Below, in pieces: positions 58,106 to 64,000 of a DNA stretch of 64,000 bases. Made by a program: the position numbers and the translations under genes. Where the stretch lies: assembly GCF_001428075.1 (NCBI RefSeq), contig NZ_LMSI01000025.1:67330-131329 (forward strand). Reading direction: 5' to 3'. This DNA is from Arthrobacter sp. Soil764 (GTDB lineage Bacteria; Actinomycetota; Actinomycetes; Actinomycetales; Micrococcaceae). The notes beneath the pieces are model-generated. The model ran no database searches. It was not told the DNA's origin and worked only from the letters and a program-made list of their open reading frames with translations. The stretch's first letter is position 1. Every line of letters begins with the position of its first letter.

Positions 58106-58579
58106 ATGCGAGCTTTGGATGGCACTGACACCCGCCTGTTGGCAGCACTCGCGCAGGATCCGCGCCGCACCGTCGTGGCACTCGCGCAGAAGCTGGGCCT
58201 GTCCCGCAACACGGTCCAGGCGCGCATGGCCCAGCTCGAGAAAAAGCATGTCTTCCTGTCCTTTGAGCGGCGCATCAATCCAGTGGCGCTGGGGTATCCG
58301 CTCATGGCTTTCATCTCCGTCCACGTTCAGCAGCAGAAGCTCGGGCAGCTCGCGGAGGAGATCGCCGCCATCCCCGAGGTCCTGGAGGGTTACGGCCTGA
58401 CGGGATCAGCGGACCTGCTGCTGCGCGTGGTGGCCAGGGATGCCGAGGACCTGTTCAGGATCAACGGCAAAATCCTTGCCTGCGATGGCGTGGAGCGGGC
58501 TGACACCGCATTGGCCATGGGTGAGCTGATCCCCTTCCGGGTGCAGCCCCTGCTGGACCGCGGTTCAGAAGGGGCGTAG
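58106..58579 (+). CDS. Lrp/AsnC-family transcriptional regulator
   Basis: The protein (157 aa) has an N-terminal helix-turn-helix (ALAQKLGLSRNTVQARMAQLEKK) and a C-terminal RAM ligand-binding domain (FISVHVQQ, GYGLTGSADLLLRVV). It diverges from bkdA, so it is a good candidate for an amino-acid-responsive regulator of the BCKDH operon, like BkdR in other bacteria. The last residues are encoded by the first copy of a tandem repeat that runs past the stop. It starts at the ATG at 58106, supported by leaderless -10 spacing. Confidence 0.9.
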   Translation: MRALDGTDTRLLAALAQDPRRTVVALAQKLGLSRNTVQARMAQLEKKHVFLSFERRINPVALGYPLMAFISVHVQQQKLGQLAEEIAAIPEVLEGYGLTGSADLLLRVVARDAEDLFRINGKILACDGVERADTALAMGELIPFRVQPLLDRGSEGA

Positions 58580-58610
58580 TTCAGAAGGGGCACAGTTCAG
58601 AAGGGGCACA
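58563..58610. repeat. Three tandem copies of a 16-bp unit spanning the Lrp stop codon
   Basis: GTTCAGAAGGGGC plus three variable bases occurs at 58563-58578, 58579-58594 and 58595-58610; the last two are identical. The stop codon of the regulator falls at the end of the first copy. This looks like recent slippage. Confidence 0.85.
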
Positions 58611-58754
58611 TGAGTCCGCCCGGCCTTTTCCGCATGTGCTGCTTCAGGCACGACGGCGGCGGACGGGGTTATAGGCTTGGTTGCAGTCATCGCCGGGCAG
58701 GGAAGGCCCGGGCAAGTCGCCAGCGCGCAGCGCAGTTCCCGAAAGGCTCCACTT

Positions 58755-59300
58755 TTGAGCAGCTCCCAGGATCCGTACCAGCAGGGCCGGACGGGCTACA
58801 CACCACAGCAGTTGCCGTCGCCGGCGGAACAGCCCGCCCCGTTCGGACTGCCGGGGGAACCGCCCCGGCAACGGAACCGGCGGAAGCTGTGGATCATTCT
58901 TGGCAGCATCGGCGGGGTGCTGCTCCTGGTGATCCTCGGCGTCGTCATCCTGGTGAATGTGGTGGGCAGCGCAACCAACCAGGCCAGGGGCCTCGCCGAC
59001 GACTTCACCAGGAAGGTCATCGCCGGCGACACCTCCCGAGCCTACGACGAATACCTTGACCCCGCCCTTCAGAAGCAGCTCTCCAAGGAAGCCTTCATCT
59101 CCGGGGTGAAGAGCCTGGAGATGGACAGCTCCTGCCAGCCCGCGTACAACGACCTTAAGGTGTCCACTGAGAACGGGGTGAAGTCGGCCGAGGTGGTGGG
59201 CCAGATCAGCTGCACGGGCAAGAAGGTGGACATGGCGTACCGCTTCGAAGGCAAGGACCGGCTGCTCATGACCAACATCAAGCTGCGGCCGGCGGCCTAG
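58755..59300 (+). CDS. Single-TM protein with an extracytoplasmic domain (DUF4878-like)
   Basis: The protein (181 aa) has a Gln/Pro-rich cytosolic N-terminus of about 45 residues with an Arg-rich cluster, one membrane helix (LWIILGSIGGVLLLVILGVVIL cut here to its core IILGSIGGVLLLVIL), and an outer domain of about 110 residues with two cysteines (SSCQPAY, ISCTGK) that could form a disulfide. The pattern resembles DUF4878/lumazine-binding-like domains. The start is TTG at 58755 with AAAGG 8 nt upstream. Function unknown. Confidence 0.72.
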   Translation: MSSSQDPYQQGRTGYTPQQLPSPAEQPAPFGLPGEPPRQRNRRKLWIILGSIGGVLLLVILGVVILVNVVGSATNQARGLADDFTRKVIAGDTSRAYDEYLDPALQKQLSKEAFISGVKSLEMDSSCQPAYNDLKVSTENGVKSAEVVGQISCTGKKVDMAYRFEGKDRLLMTNIKLRPAA

Positions 59301-59439
59301 CCGGGCGGAGAAGTGGAAAGGGTACTGATCTTTTTACCCATCCACCCGCGTCCATGAACCGAATCGCTTCCGAGGGTCCCACCCAGGGGCCCGTTGGTCC
59401 GGCGGGAACTGTTGCCCGCCCCATCGGAAGGAATTGGCC

Positions 59440-59844
59440 ATGCGCAACTCACCCAACCGCCTCGTCGCCACCATTTTCGGAGCCGTCTACCTCTTGGTGG
59501 GCCTGCTGGGCTTCGCTGTCACGTCCGGCGTCGGTTTCACCGCCACTGAAGGCGCGAACCTGATCATTTTCGAAGTCAACCCGCTGCACAATGTCATCCA
59601 CCTCGCTATCGGTGCCGCGCTTCTTTTTGCCGGGCTTCGGGGGACGGACAGCGCCCGCACGGTGAACGCGACGGTGGGCGCCGTGTACCTCCTGGTGGGC
59701 ATCGTGGGACTGTTCCTGCTGAACTCGCCGCTGAACATCATCGCCCTGAACGGCGCCGACAACGTCCTCCACCTCGCCAGTGCCGTACTCCTCCTGGGCG
59801 TGGGCCTGTCCCTGGACAAGTCCCCCGCCGCTGCCCAGGCCTAA
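59440..59844 (+). CDS. DUF4383 membrane protein
   Basis: The protein (134 aa) has four hydrophobic helices and the DUF4383 pattern: RLVATIFGAVYLLVGLLGF, NPLHNVIHLAIGAALL and NVLHLASAVLL, with histidines in two helices. The family is common in actinobacteria and uncharacterised. AAGGA 8 nt before the ATG at 59440 gives the start. The next membrane gene begins 2 nt after its stop. Confidence 0.88.
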   Translation: MRNSPNRLVATIFGAVYLLVGLLGFAVTSGVGFTATEGANLIIFEVNPLHNVIHLAIGAALLFAGLRGTDSARTVNATVGAVYLLVGIVGLFLLNSPLNIIALNGADNVLHLASAVLLLGVGLSLDKSPAAAQA

Positions 59845-59846
59845 CC

Positions 59847-60542
59847 GTGGCGACGCCGGGAATGGCATCGCTCCGGCCCGCTGCACCGGCCGGCCGGGGC
59901 GCGCCACCGCCTCTGACAGGCGTGCCGGAGGTCCAGGTGTCGCAGGCCGGCCCTGCCGTTCGTCTCTTCACCGGGTTCGCGGGCTTCGGGGCAGGATCGG
60001 TCAATCTGGCCCTGTCGTCGAGTGTCTTTGCGGCATCAGCGGGACCTGCGGCGCCACCGGCCGTTTTTGCCGGCGTGCTGGCCGGCGCCTGGGGACTGGC
60101 CCTGCTGGCCGGCGCCGTGGTGTTCCTGGCCAGGGACCGGCTGGCCGGCGGGCCCTGGGCGCGGTACGTGCTGGCCGGCGCGGCCGCCATCCATCTGGCC
60201 GCGATAGCATTCACGCCGGTTAACACGGCCGCCTCCAACCTGAGCCTGACGCAACTTTCGGCGCTGCTGCTCACGCTCATGATCATTGCGTCGCTCGGGT
60301 GGCTCCAGCGGGCCGCCGTCCGGCAACGCGGTGGTGGGCAGGCCAATGAACGGCAACTGGTTCGCGCTGCTCCGGCGGGGACGGGAGTGCGGCCGGGCCG
60401 GCTCCTGCTGGCAGCTTTCGCCGGCGCCGTCCTGGTGGCAGGAATAACGACGCCGGGACTCGCCGCTTCCACGCCCGGCCAGTACGCCGTCCCGCACAGC
60501 GGCCACAACAACCTGGTGCCGGGCAGCCACCACCAGCCCTGA
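59847..60542 (+). CDS. Multi-pass membrane protein, cotranscribed with the DUF4383 gene
   Basis: The protein (231 aa) has a Pro/Ala-rich N-terminus of about 35 residues, then about five hydrophobic segments. The last, near 185-205 (LLLAAFAGAVLVAGITT), is followed by a short outer tail ending in His-rich HSGHNN and GSHHQP. The His-rich end may bind metal. I recognise no family. GTG at 59847 is 2 nt after the DUF4383 stop, so the two are coupled. A strong terminator closes the pair. Confidence 0.75.
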   Translation: MATPGMASLRPAAPAGRGAPPPLTGVPEVQVSQAGPAVRLFTGFAGFGAGSVNLALSSSVFAASAGPAAPPAVFAGVLAGAWGLALLAGAVVFLARDRLAGGPWARYVLAGAAAIHLAAIAFTPVNTAASNLSLTQLSALLLTLMIIASLGWLQRAAVRQRGGGQANERQLVRAAPAGTGVRPGRLLLAAFAGAVLVAGITTPGLAASTPGQYAVPHSGHNNLVPGSHHQP

Positions 60543-60577
60543 ACCCTCCCGGGGAACCTGGCAAGGGCCCACGGAAA

Positions 60578-60621
60578 GAGCCTCCAGGCCGCGGTTTGCG
60601 GCTGGAGGCTCCTCCCGTTTT
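60578..60621 (+). terminator. Intrinsic terminator after the small membrane operon
   Basis: GAGCCTCCA pairs with TGGAGGCTC and the inner GCCGC with GCGGC, with one bulged G and a 5-nt loop. CTCCCGTTTT follows. This is the clearest plus-strand terminator in the window, 35 nt after the stop. Confidence 0.85.
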
Positions 60622-60634
60622 ACGCCCGTGCGGC

Positions 60635-60675
60635 CGGCGTATCGGTTAGCGGTCCACGTATTAGTGGTCCAGCTA
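60635..60675. repeat. Short 15-bp direct repeats before the actP stop
   Basis: A 15-bp unit of the form TATTAGTGGTCCAGC recurs about 2.7 times with a few changes between 60635 and 60685, ending in the last codons of actP. It lies in the gap between the terminator and actP. Confidence 0.55.
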
Positions 60676-62292
60676 TCAGTGGTCGACGGCCTTTTCGGCT
60701 CCGATGCCCGTGAGCGAGCGGACTTCCATTTCGGCCTGCTTGGCGGGATCCTCCTTCTTCTTGTCCAGGGTGGTTCCCAGCCAGCCCAGGAAGAAGGCCA
60801 GCGGAATGGACACGATGCCCGGGTTGCTGAGCGGGAAGAGGGCGAAGTTGGCGCCCGGGATCATCGAGGTCTTGGCTCCGGAAACCACCGGGGAGAACAC
60901 GATGAGCAGGATCGCCGAAGCCAGGCCGCCGTACATGCTCCACACCGCGCCCTGGGTGGTGAACTTCCGCCAGAACAGCGAGTAGATGATGGTGGGCAGG
61001 TTGGCTGATGCGGCGACGGCGAAGGCCAGCGCCACCAGGAAGGCCACGTTCTGGCCGTTGGCGAAGATGCCGCCCAGGATGGCCAGGATGCCGATCACCA
61101 CCACGGTGCGCCGTGCCACCCGGACTTCCGTGGCGGCGTCTGCCTTGCCCTTGGCGATGACGTTGGCGTAGATGTCATGTGCGAAGGATGCGGCGGCCGT
61201 GATGGTCAGGCCGGCCACCACCGCCAGGATGGTGGCGAACGCCACCGCGGAGATGAAGCCGAGCAGCAGCGGCCCGCCCAGGTGGAAGGCCAGCAGTGGG
61301 GCGGCCGAGTTAACTCCGCCAGGGGCGCTCTTGATCGTGTCGGCACCCACCAGCGCTGCGGCGCCGTAGCCCAGCACCAGCGTGAAGAGGTAGAAGAGGC
61401 CGATGAGCCAGATGGACCAGACCACGGACTTGCGGGCTTCCTTGGCCGTGGGAACTGTGTAGAAGCGCATCAGGACGTGCGGCAGGGCTGCCGTACCCAG
61501 GACCAGGGCAAGGCCCAGGGACATGAAGTCCAGCTTGGAGGTGTCCGACTTGCCGTACTGCAGGCCGGGGTTCAGGACCGCAGGATTGTTGGCCGTCTCC
61601 ACGGCGCCGCCCAGCAGGGCGGAGAGGTTGAAGCCGTAGATGGCGAGGACCCACAACGTCATGACGGCGGCGCCGGCGATCAGCAGCATGGCTTTGATGA
61701 TCTGGACCCAGGTGGTGCCCTTCATGCCGCCAATCAGGACGTACATGATCATGAGGGCGCCGACGACGATGATCACCAGCGCCTGGCCGCCCCAGTCGCT
61801 GATACCGAGCAGGAGGGAAATGAGGCTGCCCGCGCCGGCCATTTGGGCCAGCAGGTAGAAGAAGCAGACGGCCAGCGTGGAGATGGCTGCCGCGATCCGC
61901 ACCGGGCGCTGCTTCAGCCGGAAGGAGAGCACATCGGCCATGGTGAACTTGCCGGTGTTGCGGAGAAGTTCAGCCACCAGCAGCAGTGCCACCAGCCAGG
62001 CCACCAGGAAGCCGATGGAGTACATGAACCCGTCATAGCCGTTGATGGCGATGGCGCCGGTGATGCCCAGGAAGGATGCTGCCGACAGGTAGTCGCCGGC
62101 GATGGCGGTGCCGTTCTGCGAGCCGGTGAAGGAGCGGCCGGCGGCGTAGTAGTCGGCGGCGGTCTTGTTGTTGCGGCTGGCCCGGAACACGATCACCATG
62201 GTCACGGCCACGAACAGGCCGAAGATGCCCATGTTCAAAAGGGTGGTGTCCTTGAGGGCGGCGACGTCCACCGCAGCTGGAATTGCGATCAT
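60676..62292 (-). CDS. actP: Cation/acetate symporter ActP
   Basis: ActP is a sodium:solute symporter that takes up acetate and similar short acids. The protein (538 aa) has 13 or so membrane helices and the SSS-family motifs YYAAGRSFTGSQNGTAIAGD near 47-66, then ADVLSFRLK and GGMKGTTWVQIIKA. The start overlaps the DUF485 stop as ATGA. The divergent LytS-type kinase suggests regulation by a two-component system. Substrate preference among acetate, propionate and pyruvate cannot be read from the sequence. Confidence 0.9.
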   Translation of the reverse strand: MIAIPAAVDVAALKDTTLLNMGIFGLFVAVTMVIVFRASRNNKTAADYYAAGRSFTGSQNGTAIAGDYLSAASFLGITGAIAINGYDGFMYSIGFLVAWLVALLLVAELLRNTGKFTMADVLSFRLKQRPVRIAAAISTLAVCFFYLLAQMAGAGSLISLLLGISDWGGQALVIIVVGALMIMYVLIGGMKGTTWVQIIKAMLLIAGAAVMTLWVLAIYGFNLSALLGGAVETANNPAVLNPGLQYGKSDTSKLDFMSLGLALVLGTAALPHVLMRFYTVPTAKEARKSVVWSIWLIGLFYLFTLVLGYGAAALVGADTIKSAPGGVNSAAPLLAFHLGGPLLLGFISAVAFATILAVVAGLTITAAASFAHDIYANVIAKGKADAATEVRVARRTVVVIGILAILGGIFANGQNVAFLVALAFAVAASANLPTIIYSLFWRKFTTQGAVWSMYGGLASAILLIVFSPVVSGAKTSMIPGANFALFPLSNPGIVSIPLAFFLGWLGTTLDKKKEDPAKQAEMEVRSLTGIGAEKAVDH

Positions 62293-62669
62293 TTGTTGGC
62301 CCCGCCCACTCGGTTTCCGTCCTTATCGAATTCGTGGCCCTCGATCTCCTGCCTGATTTCGGAGGCGATGGGGTCCAGTTTCCGGTTGGAGTAGTGCACG
62401 TACCAGCCGGTGATGGCGAAGGTGGAGATGAACTGGAGCAGGCCCAGGATCAGGCCGACGTTGATGTTGCCCCATACCTTGGTGGACATGAAGCCCACCG
62501 CGTAGTCCGCGAGCAGGACGTAGGCGAAGTACCACAGCAGGAAGGCCACTGCCATGGGGAAGACAAAGCTGCGGTGACGCTTGCGCAATTCCTGGAACTG
62601 CCCGGTCGACTGGACTTGTTCGAAGTCCACGGACGCCGCTGCGTCCGGAGTATGGGCATCGTGACCCAT
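62289..62669 (-). CDS. DUF485 membrane protein (YjcH-like partner of ActP)
   Basis: The protein (126 aa) has two membrane helices (FVFPMAVAFLLWYFAYVLLA and a later one near 75-95) and the family motif RSFVFPMAV. In many bacteria it precedes actP and may help it assemble. AGGAGGAA before the ATG at 62667-62669 is a strong ribosome binding site. It overlaps actP by 4 nt. Confidence 0.9.
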   Translation of the reverse strand: MGHDAHTPDAAASVDFEQVQSTGQFQELRKRHRSFVFPMAVAFLLWYFAYVLLADYAVGFMSTKVWGNINVGLILGLLQFISTFAITGWYVHYSNRKLDPIASEIRQEIEGHEFDKDGNRVGGANK

Positions 62670-62790
62670 CGTTCCTCCTCATTGAGATGTGACACCAATC
62701 ACTCTGCCGTCCGTTGCCCTGTCCGTTCCATAACCTGGCCGCCCACGGTCGCTCAACGGTTGCGATGCTGCGCCTAACGGCACCCGCAGC

Positions 62791-62796
62791 TACGCT
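62791..62796 (+). promoter_or_regulatory. -10 element of the sensor kinase gene, leaderless
   Basis: TACGCT fits TANNNT and lies 7 nt before the ATG at 62804. It supports this start over the upstream ATG at 62714. Confidence 0.45.
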
Positions 62797-62803
62797 GGGC
62801 ACC

Positions 62804-63985
62804 ATGCCGGACTCCCCCCTCCTCACCGCTGCGGCCGTTGCGGTGATCGCCATGGCCATCGCCGTCGTCGTCGGCGTGGGCCTGAAGGTGCTCCGCTCCT
62901 TCAGGGAGCTGGGCACCGACGCCGAACGCGCCACGTACCACACGCTCCACGCGGCCTCCCAGGCCGGGCAGCACCTGCGCCGCGGCCTGAACCCGGCCGG
63001 GGCGGCGAAAGCCAGCCGTCAGCTGCGCGCCCTCCTGGCCTGCGACGCCCTGGCCATTACGGACACCTCGGGCGTACTTGCGTGGGACGGGGGCGCCGAG
63101 GACATCAGGCCGCGCCTGATGGAACTCGCTGCCGGGGTCCTTGCTTCGGGCCGGACAGCCGTCCTGTCAGCAGGCGGCGATGGGACCGGTGGCCGCCTTG
63201 CCGGCGTCATCGCCCCCGTACGGGCGGGCACGCGGATCGTGGGCGCCGTGGCCGCCTTCGCCCCTTCCGCGGGGGCAGGCCTGGTGAGGGCCACGGGGGA
63301 AGTGGCTGACTGGGTGGCGGTCCAGGTGGAACTGGCCGAACTGGACGCCTCCCGGACCCTGCTGATGGAGGCGGAAGTCCGGGCCCTGCGCGCCCAGATC
63401 AGCCCGCACTTCATCTACAACTCACTCAATGCCATCGCGTCCTTCATCAACACCGATCCGGAGCGGGCCAGGGAACTGGTGGTGGAGTTCGCCGATTTCA
63501 CCCGCTACTCGTTCCGAAGGCACGGCGACTTCACCACCCTCGCCGAGGAGCTGCGCTGCATTGACCGCTACCTGCTCCTGGAGCGGGCCCGGTTCGGTGA
63601 GCGGGTACAGGTCAGCCTGCGGATCGCGCCCGAGGTACTGGGCACCGTCATCCCCTTCCTCAGCCTGCAGCCGCTGGTGGAGAACGCCGTCCGGCACGGG
63701 CTTGAGGCCAAGGCCGGGCCCGGACACATCACCATCACCGCGGAGGACGCCGGCGCTTTCGCGGAGGTCACCATCGAGGACGACGGCGTGGGGATGGATC
63801 CGGAGCAGCTCCGGTCGGTGCTGGCGGGCCACACCGACGGGGACCACGTGGGGCTGAGGAACGTGGACGCCCGCCTCCGCCAGGTGTATGGCAACGACCA
63901 TGGACTGGTGGTGGAGACGGCGCCGGGCGAGGGAACGCTGATCACCATGCGGGTGCCAAAGTCCCAGCCCGGGCACGATGCGTGA
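62804..63985 (+). CDS. LytS-type sensor histidine kinase
   Basis: The protein (393 aa) has one N-terminal membrane helix (about 8-27), a GAF-like sensor region at roughly 60-185, and a LytS/YehU-type kinase domain. The phosphoacceptor is H202 in QISPHFIYNSLNAIASF, the N-box lies in LQPLVENAVRHGLE, and the G-box reads IEDDGVGMDP and GLRNVDARL. It diverges from the DUF485-actP pair. The LytTR response regulator that should follow would start at 63982. Confidence 0.9.
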   Translation: MPDSPLLTAAAVAVIAMAIAVVVGVGLKVLRSFRELGTDAERATYHTLHAASQAGQHLRRGLNPAGAAKASRQLRALLACDALAITDTSGVLAWDGGAEDIRPRLMELAAGVLASGRTAVLSAGGDGTGGRLAGVIAPVRAGTRIVGAVAAFAPSAGAGLVRATGEVADWVAVQVELAELDASRTLLMEAEVRALRAQISPHFIYNSLNAIASFINTDPERARELVVEFADFTRYSFRRHGDFTTLAEELRCIDRYLLLERARFGERVQVSLRIAPEVLGTVIPFLSLQPLVENAVRHGLEAKAGPGHITITAEDAGAFAEVTIEDDGVGMDPEQLRSVLAGHTDGDHVGLRNVDARLRQVYGNDHGLVVETAPGEGTLITMRVPKSQPGHDA

Positions 63986-64000
63986 GGACGGCACTGCAGC
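63982..64000 (+). CDS. Possible start of the partner response regulator (cut by window)
   Basis: GTG at 63982 overlaps the kinase stop as GTGA and opens a frame to the window end (VRTALQ). Only six codons are visible, so this is a guess from operon logic: LytS-type kinases are normally followed by a LytTR regulator. Confidence 0.3.

Noticed and set aside
1..64000. tRNA, rRNA or known riboswitch genes
   Set aside because: I scanned the intergenic regions by eye for cloverleaf-like arms and conserved riboswitch cores and saw none; a covariance search could still reveal a small RNA.

Overview
The window is a GC-rich, densely coded chromosomal segment of an actinobacterium. The genus Arthrobacter/Pseudarthrobacter (Micrococcaceae) is my best reading. 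This rests on protein similarity recalled from memory, frequent GTG/TTG starts, ATGA/GTGA gene overlaps, and gene sets typical of actinobacteria (DUF222-HNH protein, DUF4439, DUF4383, APH(6)-type kinase, BkaR-like regulator). I see no tRNA or rRNA gene, CRISPR array, prophage or insertion sequence.

Layout. (1) 1-5812: molybdenum cofactor genes. moaE (cut by the window edge), mog, moaC and moeA, then a membrane-anchored sulfite-oxidase-type molybdoenzyme, lie on the minus strand; moaA and moaD face away from them. (2) 5929-9776: accessory genes. They are a DUF222/HNH endonuclease with a possible DNA-damage promoter, an orphan LuxR-type regulator and two small proteins. (3) 9895-43820, mostly minus: the conserved information-processing and isoprenoid block, read upstream to downstream as dxr, rseP, ispG, a GNAT gene, proS, rimP, nusA, ylxR, infB, rbfA, truB, ribF, rpsO, pnp and an M16 peptidase. 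Several groups interrupt it: a SatD-like gene pair, a lipoprotein, TauE plus a PLP decarboxylase, a DUF4439/VIT/APH group, a secreted ScyD-like protein, guaD plus thioredoxin, an aminotransferase, and kynA-kynU. (4) 43924-45393: a lipase-maturation-factor membrane protein. (5) 45406-58579: a complete leucine / branched-chain keto-acid degradation locus. It holds bkdABC (E1 alpha, E1 beta, E2), an isovaleryl-type acyl-CoA dehydrogenase, a methylcrotonyl-type carboxylase pair, a MaoC hydratase, a CitE-type lyase and a 3-ketoacid CoA-transferase, with a TetR regulator and an Lrp/AsnC regulator. (6) 58755-60542: three small membrane proteins ending at a clear terminator. (7) 60676-64000: acetate symporter actP with its DUF485 partner, facing a LytS-type sensor kinase whose response regulator probably begins at the window edge.

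How the genes work together. Region 5 can carry leucine from its keto acid through isovaleryl-CoA, methylcrotonyl-CoA, methylglutaconyl-CoA and HMG-CoA to acetyl-CoA and acetoacetate, and then activate the acetoacetate. The Moco genes supply the cofactor for the neighbouring molybdoenzyme. The kinase in region 7 may control the acetate transporter.

The most general signal I found is architectural. At about ten genes a -10-like TANNNT hexamer sits 6-8 nt before the start codon with no Shine-Dalgarno sequence, which implies leaderless mRNAs and fixes those starts. Other non-coding signals of note are a nested palindrome and a hairpin with a U-tract between infB and rbfA, a 69-bp palindrome upstream of proS, three stacked small palindromes before the TetR gene, and several short tandem repeats at gene ends.
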